From assembly GCF_023349125.1 (NCBI RefSeq), contig NZ_JAKIKT010000001.1, forward strand, positions 62,001-126,000: a stretch of DNA of 64,000 bases. Direction: 5' to 3'. The translations under genes were made by a program, and so were the position numbers. Numbering within the stretch: position 1 is the first letter of the stretch; every line of letters begins with the position of its first letter. The stretch is from Shewanella corallii (GTDB lineage: Bacteria > Pseudomonadota > Gammaproteobacteria > Enterobacterales > Shewanellaceae). Positions 36,868 to 46,960 of this stretch are shown here, one piece after another. The notes under the pieces were generated by a model. It was not told the origin of the DNA. It saw only the letters and a list, made by a program, of their open reading frames with translations, and made no database searches.

Positions 36868-37352
36868 GTTACCAGGCTGCACACGGCCGTCCGGTTGCCT
36901 GGCTGACTATGTTGCTGGGCCTGATGTTCCAGATTATGCCCTTGCCCAATCTGGTTGAGGCCTGGCGCCCTGACTGGTTGCTGCTGGTACTTATCTACTG
37001 GTCTATGGCCTTGCCCCACAGATACAATATTCTCACCGCATTTATGATGGGAATCGCCCTGGATGTGCTGCTCGGCTCTGTGCTGGGTATCCGCGCACTG
37101 GCGTTTTCTCTGGTGATCTATGTGGTAGTGCTGCACTTCCAAAGGCTGCGTAACTTCCCGTTGTGGCAGCAGGCCTTTGTGGTGGCACTGTTGGTGAGCT
37201 TCTATCATCTGGTGGTGTTCTGGGCCGAGTTTGTGATTGATGGTGCCCACTTTAACATCAGCCTGTTTTTGCCTGCCGTCGCCAGTTTATTGCTATGGCC
37301 CTGGGTATTTATGATTTTGCGTCGACTGCGACGCCACTATAAGGTGAGATAA
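36864..37352 (+). CDS. mreD: rod shape-determining protein MreD
   Basis: Small polytopic inner-membrane protein of the elongasome. 162 residues with five or so hydrophobic helices and the family pieces [12 protein letters not shown] and [13 protein letters not shown]. It is translationally coupled to mreC at its start and to maf at its end (TAATG). Confidence 0.95.
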   Translation: MSYQAAHGRPVAWLTMLLGLMFQIMPLPNLVEAWRPDWLLLVLIYWSMALPHRYNILTAFMMGIALDVLLGSVLGIRALAFSLVIYVVVLHFQRLRNFPLWQQAFVVALLVSFYHLVVFWAEFVIDGAHFNISLFLPAVASLLLWPWVFMILRRLRRHYKVR

Positions 37353-37936
37353 TGACTCTGGTATTGGCTTCCACCTCTCCCCGTCGTCGTGAGCTGCTGG
37401 CTCAGGCACTGTTCTCTGCTGACCATGATGGTTTTGAGCTGGTGGCGCCGGATATTGACGAGTCCCATCGCTCAGGCGAGGCACCCGCAGACTTTGTGGT
37501 GCGTCTGGCCTGTGAGAAAGCCAGTGCCGGGCTTGCATTGAGCGCTGGTGTTGATGCGCCTGTGGTGCTGGGCTCAGACACCATAGTGGTCTGTGATGAC
37601 ACCATTCTTGGCAAGCCGGTGGATGAACAGGACGCCGCCGTTATGCTGCGCAGTCTGTCTGGCCGTGAGCACACAGTGATGACAGCTGTGGCCGTCACCA
37701 ATGGCGAACGCACTGAGTCTGAACTGGTGTGCACCAAAGTGCGCTTTTGCGAGCTGTCCGATAAGGATATTCAGGCTTATATCGCTTCCAAAGAGCCTAT
37801 GGATAAAGCCGGTGCCTACGGTATTCAGGCCATAGGTGGCAGTTTTGTTGAGGCGATTGAGGGCAGTTACTCCGCCGTGGTGGGGTTGCCTTTGGTAGAA
37901 ACCAGAAATCTGTTGAAACGCTTTTCTGTACTGTGA
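37352..37936 (+). CDS. maf: Maf-family nucleoside triphosphate pyrophosphatase (YhdE type)
   Basis: House-cleaning enzyme that hydrolyses non-canonical or excess nucleoside triphosphates; the YhdE-type members act on dTTP/UTP. Visible: N-terminal [12 protein letters not shown], the catalytic region G-S-D-T-I-V-V-C-D and L-G-K-P, and the C-terminal [10 protein letters not shown] segment. 194 residues. It directly follows mreD, the order found in E. coli and relatives (mreBCD-yhdE-rng). Substrate preference is taken from the position in this operon. Confidence 0.93.
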   Translation: MTLVLASTSPRRRELLAQALFSADHDGFELVAPDIDESHRSGEAPADFVVRLACEKASAGLALSAGVDAPVVLGSDTIVVCDDTILGKPVDEQDAAVMLRSLSGREHTVMTAVAVTNGERTESELVCTKVRFCELSDKDIQAYIASKEPMDKAGAYGIQAIGGSFVEAIEGSYSAVVGLPLVETRNLLKRFSVL

Positions 37937-38085
37937 TGGTGGGCTTTTGCGAGCAATCACGGCACAATTGACTACAACCAGTATGGGTTGGAGCAGTGAG
38001 TTCCCCACCGGTAGACCAACACCGCCGGTATTCCCGTAATAGATTGAATTTGACAGCCCAATTGGGCACCCGCCAGGGGTGAGTC

Positions 38086-39594
38086 GTGGATCGCAGCCGC
38101 AATAATAATTTAAAAACTGCCCGCAAACTGGGCTCAGAACTGCTTATCAATGTAACGCCATTTGAGGCCAGGGTTGCCCTGATCGAGCATGGCGTCCTTC
38201 AGGAAGTCCACATTGAACGCCGTATGAAGCGTGGTTTGGTGGGCAATATCTATAAAGGTAAGGTCACCCGGGTACTGCCGGGTATGCAGGCTGCATTCGT
38301 GGATATCGGCCTGGATAAAGCTGCCTTCCTGCACGCCTCCGACATAGTTCCCCACACTGAATGTGTTGCCGATGTAGAAAAAGGCAACTTTGTGGTGCGC
38401 GACATCGCTCAGTTGGTGCGTCAGGGCCAGGACATCATGGTGCAGGTGGTGAAAGATCCCCTGGGTACCAAAGGCGCCCGCCTGACCACAGATATCACTT
38501 TGCCATCCCGTTACCTGGTGTTTATGCCGGGTTCCAGCCATGTGGGTGTTTCCCAGCGTATCGAGTCCGAAGAGGAACGTGCCCGTCTGAAGAAGATTGC
38601 ACTGCCCCATGTGGACGACGATGGCGGCTTTATTATCCGTACCGCGGCTGAGGGTGTAGGTGAAGAGGAGCTGTCACAGGATGCGGCTTTCCTTCGCCGG
38701 GTGTGGAAGAAGGTCAGTGAACGCCGTAAGCGTCGCGGTATCGCCTTGCTGTATCAGGATCTGCCTTTGCAGGTGCGAGTTGTGCGTGACTTTGTCGGCA
38801 CTGAGCTGGATTGTATTCAGGTGGACTCAAAAACCACCCACCTCGAATTGATGGAGTTTGCCAACGAGTTTATGCCGGAAATGGCCGGTCGCATTGAACT
38901 CTACTCGGGCAAGTCACCGGTTTTCGAACTCTATGATGTTGAGAACGAGATCAAGCGGGCGCTGAACCGCAAGGTGGAGCTTAAATCAGGCGGCTATCTG
39001 ATTATCGATCAGACCGAAGCCATGACCACTGTGGATATTAATACCGGGGCCTTTGTGGGTCACCGTAACCTTGAAGACACCATATTCAACACCAATCTGG
39101 AAGCGACCCAGGCTATCGCCCGGCAGCTTCGCCTGCGCAATCTGGGCGGCATCATCATTATCGACTTTATCGATATGGTGAATGATGAGCATAAGCAACG
39201 AGTGCTGGATGGGCTGCAGTCTGCGCTGGCTCAGGACAGGGTGAAGACCAATATCAGTGGTTTCTCCGGTCTGGGCCTGGTGGAGATGACCCGCAAACGT
39301 ACCCGTGAAAGTCTGGAGCATGTCTTGTGTGAAGAGTGCCCGGCCTGTCGCGGTACCGGCAGCATCAAAACGGTGGAAACCGTTTCCTATGAGATTCTAC
39401 GGGAACTTATTCGCCTGGATCACGCCTACAAAGTAGATGAGTTTATGTTGTATTGCTCGCCAGCGGTCTATGATCAGTTGACCAGTGACAACGGACAGCA
39501 AATTGCCGAGCTTGAAGTCTATATCGGCAAGCGCATTCGGGTTCACAGCGAGCCCATGTATGCGCAGGATAAATATGACGTGGTAATGGTGTAG
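38086..39594 (+). CDS. rng: ribonuclease G
   Basis: Endoribonuclease of the RNase E/G family, involved in 16S rRNA 5' maturation and mRNA decay. An S1 domain near residues 50-130 (G-N-I-Y-K-G-K-V-T-R-V-L-P-G-M-Q-A-A-F-V-D-I-G) is followed by the catalytic core with T-T-V-D-I-N-T-G-A-F-V-G and I-I-I-I-D-F-I-D-M, which supply the metal-binding aspartates. The zinc-link C-x-x-C-P-A-C region (C-E-E-C-P-A-C) and a C-terminal dimer region follow. GTG 38086 is preceded by AGGGGTGA; relative to E. coli the protein has about 15 extra N-terminal residues (D-R-S-R-N-N-N-L-K-T). 502 residues. It is separated from maf by 149 bases and overlaps yhdP by one base. Confidence 0.96.
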   Translation: MDRSRNNNLKTARKLGSELLINVTPFEARVALIEHGVLQEVHIERRMKRGLVGNIYKGKVTRVLPGMQAAFVDIGLDKAAFLHASDIVPHTECVADVEKGNFVVRDIAQLVRQGQDIMVQVVKDPLGTKGARLTTDITLPSRYLVFMPGSSHVGVSQRIESEEERARLKKIALPHVDDDGGFIIRTAAEGVGEEELSQDAAFLRRVWKKVSERRKRRGIALLYQDLPLQVRVVRDFVGTELDCIQVDSKTTHLELMEFANEFMPEMAGRIELYSGKSPVFELYDVENEIKRALNRKVELKSGGYLIIDQTEAMTTVDINTGAFVGHRNLEDTIFNTNLEATQAIARQLRLRNLGGIIIIDFIDMVNDEHKQRVLDGLQSALAQDRVKTNISGFSGLGLVEMTRKRTRESLEHVLCEECPACRGTGSIKTVETVSYEILRELIRLDHAYKVDEFMLYCSPAVYDQLTSDNGQQIAELEVYIGKRIRVHSEPMYAQDKYDVVMV

Positions 39595-42500
39595 TGAGCC
39601 AGTCCTCCGCTTTTGCAAAGTTTACCCGATTCTGCGGCTTTACCCTGGCCGCGGCCTTGGTGCTGTTTGCCCTGACGGTCAGCCTGATCCGTGGCTTGCT
39701 GCCTCAGCTGGACGAGGTGCGTCAGGATCTGGTGCATATGCTGGAAGCGGATTACGGCATTCACCTCGAAGTTGGCCGTCTGGAGGCTCAGTGGCAGGCA
39801 TTCGGCCCGGCCCTGACGGTGACAGATCTGCAACTGCCTGAGCAGGATAAGTTACCACTGGCGCTGGATGTGAAGCAGGTTCAGGTGAAACTGGACTTCT
39901 GGGAAAGCCTGATGACACTGAGTCCTCAGGTAGAGGATGTGCTGTTTGACGGCGTCGCGGTCAAGCTGGATATCGACAGACTCAAGTCTCTCTCAAGCGG
40001 TGGCGGTGATACCAACCTGGATTGGTTGTATCGATTGTTGTTGGAACAGCTGCAGCGATTCTCCATTGCTGGCTTGTCACTGGACCTTATCAGCGCCAAA
40101 CATGATTACCGACCGATTTACCTCAAAGACCTGCATTGGCTGAACAGTGGCGCAAGCCATCAGGGGCAGGGCGCTTTGTATCTTGATGCTGATGCGTCAG
40201 ATAAAGAGCTGTTGACCCTAAGGGTCGATCTCAACGGCGATGGCAACCGTCCGGACACGCTCAAAGGTCAGGCTTATCTTGCGGCCCGGGCGCTGGATCT
40301 TGGCGAATGGGCATCCCGTCGTCCCAACCCCTACAATCCCAAAGCCACCTTGCCGCTGGAAGGCGTGGTTAACTTTGAAGCCTGGCTGGATCTGGGCAAC
40401 CGCACTATCACCTCAGGCATGATGGCCTTTGCTCCCAGTTATCTGGAATGGCAACTGAATAAAGAAGTTCAGCGGCTGACAGTGCTGGGGGGGGAGATCA
40501 ACTGGGTGCCATCAGCCCGGGGCTGGCAGATGTATACCCATGATTTGAGTCTGCAAACCAATGGTGACAACTGGCCTGATCCTCAGCTCAGCCTGACCCG
40601 CAAAGATGATGCCTTCTATCTGGAGTCGCAGCCGTTATTGGCTCAGCGCTTGCTGCCGCTGTTGCCTCTGGTACCTGGGGTCACCCTGGATGAGTTGTAT
40701 CAATGGCAGGCGATGGCGCCCCATGGTGAAATTGGCCCGCTGGCACTTTACTGGCCTATGGGGCAGCAAGCTGTGGCCAAAGTGGATATCAAGCAGTTGG
40801 GTTGGAAGCCAGCTCAGGGTATTCCGGGTATCGAGTCATTGACGGCCACCTTGGGCTGGCAGAATGAACAGCTCTACTTCCAGCTGCCAAAGCAGCAGCT
40901 GATTACCGATTTTGACGGCGAGTTTGCCAAGCCGCTGAGCTTTGAGCTGGATGAGCTCAAGGGACAGTTCAACAGCTCCAGCAAAACCCTGATGTTGCCC
41001 GGACTGGTGCTGGATAACCCGGATATTCGTCTGGCTGCAGATACTCGCCTCGAGTTTGCTGATAAGCCCTTGTTGGCCCTGTCAGCAGACTTACAGATCA
41101 AGAATGCCGCCCATGCAGATCGTTATTACCCGGTGGAAGCCATGGGGCAGGATCTGGTGGATTACCTGGCTGACGCCCTGAAAAAAGGCAACAGCCCCGA
41201 TGCCAAAGTGGTGTGGAACGGCGAACTGTCGGGCTTCCCTTACAAGGATAACTCCGGGGTATTCCAGGCCGGGTTCCACCTTAATGATGCCGAATTCAAA
41301 TTCCAACCGGACTGGCCGGGAGTCACAGATCTCAGCCTTTACGCCCTGTTTGAAAACCTGCGCATGGATCTCTGGTTGAAACAGGGCAAGTTACTGGATG
41401 TCGACGCCAAAGGCGCCCATGTTTTTATTCCCAATATGGGCGATAAAGTGGTGCTGGGAGTGAAGGCTGACCTTAACACTCAGGCTGATAATGGCGTAGC
41501 CGTGATCAATCAGTCTCCGCTGGAGTCTGTCAGCTCGACACTGGATGTGGTGCAGCTCAGCGGCGATATTGGGGTGAAGCTGGACCTTACCATTCCGCTC
41601 TACGATGGTGGTGAGGAAGCGATTCTGGGTTGGGTAACCCTTAAAGACAATCCGCTGTTTATCAGTAAGCCCGGCATTCAGCTGGAAAAGGTAAAAGGCG
41701 TGGTTGCCTTTAACAATGACAGGGTGTCAGCTCCTGAGCTGCAGGCTCTGCTGTATGACCAGCCGCTGCAACTGGACTTTACCACTGAATCCAGAGGCGA
41801 TGAGTATGCTCTGGATCTGAATCTGGCCGGTCAGTGGCAGTTGGATGCCTTACCACAGGTATTGGATAACCCCTTAAGTAATAACTATAAAGGCAGTGCC
41901 GACTGGGATGGCAAACTGACCATGATCTTCGATCAAACCGGTTATCGTTTGCAGGCCAAGGTGGATTCAGACCTTAAAGACGTTGAACTTATGCTGCCAG
42001 CGCCTTTTGCCAAACCGGCAGATGACAAGGCTTCTTTGAGCGCTGAGTTGATTGGCGACAACAAGGAAACCAATCTGAGCGTGAAGTTGGGTGATAAAGC
42101 TGAGTTCTGGGGAAGCTTTGATGCTGCCTCCGGCTCAGGATTTGCCTATTACGACCTGCTGCTCGGCCGCCTGTTCCGTCCCGGCGATCAACTGCGCCGT
42201 CAGGGGGGCCATATCCAACTGGCGCTGGATTCTGCCAGTATGGATGAGTGGATGCCTGTGATAAACAGCTTCCTGCCTGAGCAGCCCGCAGTGCCAGCGA
42301 CAGAGGTGAATCTGAGTGGCAGCACCCAAGTGCCGGTGAAACCCTCTGAGCCAGTGACCTATCGTCCCGAAGTCGCTGGTGAAAGTGTTGCCATTGCAGA
42401 GCAGACCGCTCCGATTCAAACCGTACAGACAGATAAGACACCTGAGACTGCTTTAACTGAATCAAGTGAGTCGACTGACGTCGCCGGGAATGAATCCAGG

Positions 42501-43877
42501 CCACTGTTTCCATCATTGCAGGCCATCACAGGCGAAGTGACCAGTCTGAGTTTGCTGGGGCAAACACTGCAGCAAGTGAAACTTGATGCTGCGCCGACAG
42601 CCAATGCCTGGCGTATTAAAGGTGAGTCTCCTCAGTTTATCGGTCATGTGGACCTCTATCCGGACTGGCACAATCAGGGGCTGAAACTGGTGGCATCCCG
42701 CCTGTATCTGTCGGCCTTTGAAGATAAGTCAGAAACTGGCGAACAATCTGAGCCGCTGGGGGCAACCCAGTTACCGCCGATCGCTGCCGATGTGGATGAT
42801 TTCAGGTATGACAATAAACCCCTTGGCCACCTGGTGTTGCAGGGTACACCTTCGGCAGAGGGATATGAGATCCAGACGCTGTCACTGAGCTCAGCGGACG
42901 CCACCTTGGCGGCCAAAGGTAACTGGTTCCACATAAATGGTCAGAACCTGACTGATCTTTCTTTGACGCTGAAGGCGAGTAAGTTTGATGCTTTGACCGG
43001 ACGCCTGGGTATCGATCCCGGAGTAAAGGACGCTTCGCTTGATATGACGGCCAACCTGAACTGGCAGGGCGCACCCTACAATTTCTCAGTGGCCAGCCTT
43101 AACGGGGATGTGAAGTTTGACCTTGGTAAAGGGCATCTGTCCCAGATCAGCGATAAAGGCGCACGTATTTTCTCCCTGTTCAGTCTGGATTCTTTGCTGC
43201 GTAAGCTGTCGTTGGATTTCTCGGATGTATTTGGTAAGGGACTGTATTTCAACTCTTTTGGTGGTACGCTGCAGATAGACAATGGTGTGATTAAAACCAC
43301 AGACACCGAGATGGAAGCTGTGGCGGGTAATATGAAAGTTCGGGGTTATACTGACCTGCGGACCGAAAGCCTGAACTATGACATCAGCTTTGTGCCACAG
43401 TTGGCGTCAAGTGTGCCCACTGTGGTCTTGCTCAGCACCAGTGCCTGGACTCTGGGTATCGGTGCCTTTGCGCTGACCAAGGTGCTTGAGCCTGTGATTG
43501 AAGTGATTTCAGAAATCCGCTTCCGCCTCACAGGGACCATGGCCGATCCCAAGCTGGAAGAGCTGGAGCGCAAGAGCAAGGAGATTGAGATCCCCGAATC
43601 TGTGCTGCCAAAGCAGCAGGTGACTGAACAGCCGACAGAGGAAGGAACGCCTCAAGGTAAACAGGCCGCACAGCCTGATACAGGTGACAAACCTGTGGAG
43701 CCAAAAACTCAGAATGAGACTGAGCCCGTGGAGTCCGGGGGCGATACCACAGTAAAATTGCTGCATTTCCCCGTTAAGGGAAAAGTACAGGGAGTGAGTA
43801 ATGCAAATCAGTGTGCTGCAGTGCCAGAGCAGCCGGGATGTAAAGGACAATCTCAGGCAGCTCGAATCGCAGCTTAA
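39594..43877 (+). CDS. yhdP: YhdP family AsmA-like protein
   Basis: Very large inner-membrane-anchored periplasmic protein of the AsmA-like/VPS13-like bridge family, known from E. coli YhdP to help phospholipid transport to the outer membrane. One N-terminal helix (F-T-L-A-A-A-L-V-L-F-A-L-T-V-S-L) is followed by about 1300 residues of repetitive beta structure and a C-terminal AsmA-like end (G-A-R-I-F-S-L-F-S-L-D-S-L-L-R-K-L). 1427 residues. The GTG start overlaps the rng stop. Two odd features: a Pro/Gln/Glu/Thr-rich insertion at about residues 900-975, and an extra Gln/Glu/Pro-rich tail after I-P-E-S-V-L-P that runs 77 bases into the next gene. Confidence 0.93.
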   Translation: MSQSSAFAKFTRFCGFTLAAALVLFALTVSLIRGLLPQLDEVRQDLVHMLEADYGIHLEVGRLEAQWQAFGPALTVTDLQLPEQDKLPLALDVKQVQVKLDFWESLMTLSPQVEDVLFDGVAVKLDIDRLKSLSSGGGDTNLDWLYRLLLEQLQRFSIAGLSLDLISAKHDYRPIYLKDLHWLNSGASHQGQGALYLDADASDKELLTLRVDLNGDGNRPDTLKGQAYLAARALDLGEWASRRPNPYNPKATLPLEGVVNFEAWLDLGNRTITSGMMAFAPSYLEWQLNKEVQRLTVLGGEINWVPSARGWQMYTHDLSLQTNGDNWPDPQLSLTRKDDAFYLESQPLLAQRLLPLLPLVPGVTLDELYQWQAMAPHGEIGPLALYWPMGQQAVAKVDIKQLGWKPAQGIPGIESLTATLGWQNEQLYFQLPKQQLITDFDGEFAKPLSFELDELKGQFNSSSKTLMLPGLVLDNPDIRLAADTRLEFADKPLLALSADLQIKNAAHADRYYPVEAMGQDLVDYLADALKKGNSPDAKVVWNGELSGFPYKDNSGVFQAGFHLNDAEFKFQPDWPGVTDLSLYALFENLRMDLWLKQGKLLDVDAKGAHVFIPNMGDKVVLGVKADLNTQADNGVAVINQSPLESVSSTLDVVQLSGDIGVKLDLTIPLYDGGEEAILGWVTLKDNPLFISKPGIQLEKVKGVVAFNNDRVSAPELQALLYDQPLQLDFTTESRGDEYALDLNLAGQWQLDALPQVLDNPLSNNYKGSADWDGKLTMIFDQTGYRLQAKVDSDLKDVELMLPAPFAKPADDKASLSAELIGDNKETNLSVKLGDKAEFWGSFDAASGSGFAYYDLLLGRLFRPGDQLRRQGGHIQLALDSASMDEWMPVINSFLPEQPAVPATEVNLSGSTQVPVKPSEPVTYRPEVAGESVAIAEQTAPIQTVQTDKTPETALTESSESTDVAGNESRPLFPSLQAITGEVTSLSLLGQTLQQVKLDAAPTANAWRIKGESPQFIGHVDLYPDWHNQGLKLVASRLYLSAFEDKSETGEQSEPLGATQLPPIAADVDDFRYDNKPLGHLVLQGTPSAEGYEIQTLSLSSADATLAAKGNWFHINGQNLTDLSLTLKASKFDALTGRLGIDPGVKDASLDMTANLNWQGAPYNFSVASLNGDVKFDLGKGHLSQISDKGARIFSLFSLDSLLRKLSLDFSDVFGKGLYFNSFGGTLQIDNGVIKTTDTEMEAVAGNMKVRGYTDLRTESLNYDISFVPQLASSVPTVVLLSTSAWTLGIGAFALTKVLEPVIEVISEIRFRLTGTMADPKLEELERKSKEIEIPESVLPKQQVTEQPTEEGTPQGKQAAQPDTGDKPVEPKTQNETEPVESGGDTTVKLLHFPVKGKVQGVSNANQCAAVPEQPGCKGQSQAARIAA

Positions 43878-44658
43878 TCAATTGCAAACCCTATCGGGAG
43901 AACCACATCTGGTGGTGCTGCCCGAGTGCGTCTGCCTGTTTGGTGGTCACGAAAAGGAACAGCTTGCCCATGCTGGTGAGCTGACTGCCGGTCTTCATAT
44001 GAGCGAACTGAAACAGGCGCTGGCTGAATTGGCCGGCAGGTTTCAGGTGTGGCTGGTTGCCGGTACCATTCCTGCTCTTGCTGAGGATGGCCGGGTTTAC
44101 AGTCGCTGCTACCTGTTTGATGATCAGGGCGGTGTGCAGGGACAGTATGACAAGATGCATCTGTTCGATGTTGAGGTTGCCGATGGCACCCGCAGCTACC
44201 GTGAGAGTGACACCTTTTGTCCGGGCGAGCAGATTAGCGTTATCGATACCCCATTTGGCCGCCTCGGCCTGGCAATTTGTTATGATGTGCGCTTCCCGGA
44301 CCTGTTCCGCGCCCTGCGTCTTGCCGGTGCAGAGATTATCGCACTGCCCTCCGCTTTCACCGCCGTAACAGGTGAAGCCCATTGGCAAACCCTTATTCAA
44401 GCCAGAGCGCTGGACAGTCAGTGCTTTATTCTTGCTGCCGACCAATGGGGACGCCACAATCAGGGCAGTCGGGAAACTTGGGGACAGAGCATGATTGTCG
44501 ACCCCTGGGGACGAATTCTGGCCCAAATGGCGGAAGGTGTTGGCTGGGTTGAAGCCACACTGGATTTTGAAGAGCTGACCAGAGTCAGGCGTGCCATGCC
44601 CATCGTCAGCCATAATAGATTTGAGGCGCCGAAACTGAAGTCTGCGCCCACCAAGTAA
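43801..44658 (+). CDS. carbon-nitrogen hydrolase, Nit-type amidase
   Basis: Nitrilase-superfamily amidase of the Nit1/deaminated-glutathione amidase or omega-amidase group. The Glu-Lys-Cys triad is visible: V-V-L-P-E-C near residue 42, Y-D-K-M-H-L-F near 118 and A-I-C-Y-D-V-R-F-P near 160. The start ATG 43801 gives the family N-terminus Q-I-S-V-L-Q-C-Q-S-S-R-D-V and is preceded by GGGAGTGA. It therefore overlaps the end of yhdP by 77 bases in another frame. 285 residues. The neighbour order yhdP-nit-tldD is common in gammaproteobacteria. The precise substrate is not readable. Confidence 0.93.
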   Translation: MQISVLQCQSSRDVKDNLRQLESQLNQLQTLSGEPHLVVLPECVCLFGGHEKEQLAHAGELTAGLHMSELKQALAELAGRFQVWLVAGTIPALAEDGRVYSRCYLFDDQGGVQGQYDKMHLFDVEVADGTRSYRESDTFCPGEQISVIDTPFGRLGLAICYDVRFPDLFRALRLAGAEIIALPSAFTAVTGEAHWQTLIQARALDSQCFILAADQWGRHNQGSRETWGQSMIVDPWGRILAQMAEGVGWVEATLDFEELTRVRRAMPIVSHNRFEAPKLKSAPTK

Positions 44659-44688
44659 CTTATCCCAAGTGGATTAAAGAGAGAGTCA

Positions 44689-46137
44689 ATGCCATTTCTA
44701 ACGCAAGTAGGACAAAGTCTGTTACAGCAAGGATTGCAGCTGGACGATCTGCAGTCGTATCTGGATCTGATCCATCAGCACCAGATTGATTTTTCTGATC
44801 TCTATTTCCAGGGTAGCCGTCATGAATCCTGGGTGCTGGAAGATGGCATTATCAAAGACGGCAGCTTCCACATCGAACGTGGTGTGGGTGTGCGCGCCAT
44901 TACCGGCGAGAAAACAGGTTTTGCCTACGCCGACGATATCACCCCGGAAGCCCTGACATCTGCTGCCATTGCCGCCCGCGGTATCGCCCAGAGTGGCAGT
45001 ACCGGCAAGGTGCAGGCGTGGAAACGTCGTGGTGTCCATACCCTGTATGACAGTGCCGATCCAATTGCCGCCATGGAGCAGGACAAGAAGATCGACCTGC
45101 TGCGTCAGGCCGATGCCTACATCCGCAGTCTGGACTCCCGCATTATTCAGGTGGTTGTGAGCCTGTCCGGGGTGCATGAAGAGGTGTTGGTGGCAGCCAG
45201 CGACGGTACTCTGGCCGCGGATATCCGTCCTCTGGTGCGTTTTAACTGCTCAGTGATTATGGAAGACAATGGCAAGCGTGAACGTGGCGCTGCCGGTGGC
45301 GGTGGTCGCCATGGCTATGAAATCTTTATGGAGTCGGATGTCGAAGGCCTGCCAGCTTGTTTTGCCCACGCCCGCGAAGCTGTGCGTCAGGCACAGGTAG
45401 CCTTGATTGCCGTTGATGCCCCAGCCGGTGAGATGCCAGTGGTGCTGGGTGCTGGTTGGCCGGGTGTGCTGCTGCACGAAGCCGTGGGCCATGGTCTGGA
45501 AGGCGACTTCAACCGTAAGGGATCCAGTGCTTTCTCCGGTAAGATCGGCCAGCAGGTGGCTTCTGAGCTGGTGACAGTTGTGGACGACGGTACTATTGAG
45601 AACCGCCGTGGCTCCCTGAGCATTGATGATGAAGGTACCCCGACTCAGAAGACTGTGCTGATTGAGAACGGTATCCTCAAGGGCTATATGCAGGACAAGC
45701 ACAATGCCGGCTTGATGGGCACAGCCCTGACAGGTAATGGTCGTCGCGAGTCCTATGCGCACCTGCCTATGCCACGTATGACTAACACTTATATGCTGGC
45801 CGGTCAGTCCGATCCAAAAGAGATCATTGGCTCTGTGAAGAAGGGTATCTATGCCCCTAACTTCGGTGGTGGCCAGGTGGATATCACCTCAGGCAAGTTT
45901 GTATTCTCCGCCTCTGAAGCCTATCTGATTGAGAACGGCGAGATCACCCAGCCAATCAAGGGCGCAACTTTGATTGGTAATGGCCCTGAGGCGATGAAGC
46001 AGATCTCTATGGTGGGTAGTGATCTGGAACTGGATAAGGGCGTCGGGGTCTGCGGAAAGGACGGACAAAGTGTGCCAGTCGGTGTTGGTCAGCCTACTTT
46101 GAAGTTGGACTTGTTAACTGTTGGGGGCACGGCTTGA
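44689..46137 (+). CDS. tldD: metalloprotease TldD
   Basis: Large subunit of the TldD/TldE (PmbA) zinc metalloprotease, which degrades unfolded peptides and matures some peptide antibiotics and CcdA. The zinc motif [12 protein letters not shown] is near residue 264, followed by [11 protein letters not shown] and later G-G-G-Q-V-D. 482 residues, normal. Its partner PmbA/TldE is not in this window, and the downstream region changes at once to accessory DNA. No classical terminator follows the stop; instead there is a 100-base imperfect palindrome. Confidence 0.97.
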   Translation: MPFLTQVGQSLLQQGLQLDDLQSYLDLIHQHQIDFSDLYFQGSRHESWVLEDGIIKDGSFHIERGVGVRAITGEKTGFAYADDITPEALTSAAIAARGIAQSGSTGKVQAWKRRGVHTLYDSADPIAAMEQDKKIDLLRQADAYIRSLDSRIIQVVVSLSGVHEEVLVAASDGTLAADIRPLVRFNCSVIMEDNGKRERGAAGGGGRHGYEIFMESDVEGLPACFAHAREAVRQAQVALIAVDAPAGEMPVVLGAGWPGVLLHEAVGHGLEGDFNRKGSSAFSGKIGQQVASELVTVVDDGTIENRRGSLSIDDEGTPTQKTVLIENGILKGYMQDKHNAGLMGTALTGNGRRESYAHLPMPRMTNTYMLAGQSDPKEIIGSVKKGIYAPNFGGGQVDITSGKFVFSASEAYLIENGEITQPIKGATLIGNGPEAMKQISMVGSDLELDKGVGVCGKDGQSVPVGVGQPTLKLDLLTVGGTA

Positions 46138-46162
46138 TCTTTGGGTTGAGCTAGCCTGAACC

Positions 46163-46261
46163 GCCGGGGCTATTTTCTCCCCTCGCGTTGTTGCCAGCGC
46201 CTCGTGTAGCGGACTACACGTCGTTGCTGGCGCCTAGCGAGGAATGAAAATCTCTCCCGGC
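46163..46261. repeat. imperfect 100-base palindromic element
   Basis: Arms pair step by step: GCCGGG 46163-46168 with CCCGGC 46256-46261; ATTTTC 46172-46177 with GAAAAT 46246-46251; CCTCGC 46181-46186 with GCGAGG 46237-46242; GCCAGC 46193-46198 with GCTGGC 46226-46231; CGTGTAG 46203-46209 with CTACACG 46214-46220 around the loop CGGA. It lies just after tldD. It looks like a dispersed palindromic element or a large terminator-like hairpin; multi-copy status cannot be seen from one window. Confidence 0.65.
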
Positions 46262-46276
46262 CATTGTCTGATAGTT

Positions 46277-46960
46277 CTATCCAACACATCTCACATGTTT
46301 TTGTTGTTTAGCTTGTATTCTTTTTATTCGACCTTGAAAGCCTGTTTTCGTCCCATCATCTAGCCCAAGTGCTAAGGCTTCTTTACAAACTTCAATCGCC
46401 TCTAGGAATTTTCCATCTTCGGTATAGATGGTTGCCAGATATTGAAAAGAGGGAACTCGTGGCGTAACCCCTGCAATTTGTTTTAAATTCGGCAAAACTT
46501 TTGGAGTGTTTAAAATACTTTGTTTTGACGCTTCAATGCACTTTTGGCGGCTAATACTCAGCTTTCTGTCGCAATAAGTCAGATTGACTATGGCATTCAG
46601 AATGAAATGTCTCTCAAGGTCATTACGTTCAAATACGAGTGCTTTTTCTAACGACTTCAAATCCCCTCCATGCCAGTCTTGACGCACTGGTTGTGACATC
46701 TCTGTCGATGTTGGACCGGACTTAATTGGCTGGGTGATGGGTACAGAACACTTCTGTGATTTTTTGAAGCATGAGCTGCAAAGCGCATGGTTATTGCCAT
46801 CAACGTTGACCCAATAGCGCTTTTGTTTTCGATGGCTAATTTGTTTATGGCATCGGTAACACTGAGAAAACTGAGGGGACGAATAATAAAAAATTGTCAA
46901 AATAAGCAGTAGTGGAAACCCAATTACCATTGCAATTAGATTTAATTCGTCCTTTGACAT
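46277..46960 (-). CDS. uncharacterised membrane-anchored zinc-ribbon protein
   Basis: Not recognised. The protein of about 227 residues has one N-terminal transmembrane helix (L-I-A-M-V-I-G-F-P-L-L-L-I-L-T-I-F-Y-Y). Next is a C-x-x-C...C-x-x-C ribbon (C-Y-R-C-H-K and C-S-S-C-F-K, about 21 residues apart), then an alpha-helical part whose C-terminus resembles tetratricopeptide helices (Y-L-A-T-I-Y-T-E-D-G-K-F-L-E-A-I-E-V-C-K-E-A-L). The start ATG at 46960 has AGGAAC upstream; an ATG at 46987 is in frame but without a ribosome site. It is AT-richer than the tldD side, alone on the minus strand, and lies between a palindromic element and a hairpin-rich spacer. This suggests recent acquisition. 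Confidence 0.6.
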   Translation of the reverse strand: MSKDELNLIAMVIGFPLLLILTIFYYSSPQFSQCYRCHKQISHRKQKRYWVNVDGNNHALCSSCFKKSQKCSVPITQPIKSGPTSTEMSQPVRQDWHGGDLKSLEKALVFERNDLERHFILNAIVNLTYCDRKLSISRQKCIEASKQSILNTPKVLPNLKQIAGVTPRVPSFQYLATIYTEDGKFLEAIEVCKEALALGLDDGTKTGFQGRIKRIQAKQQKHVRCVG

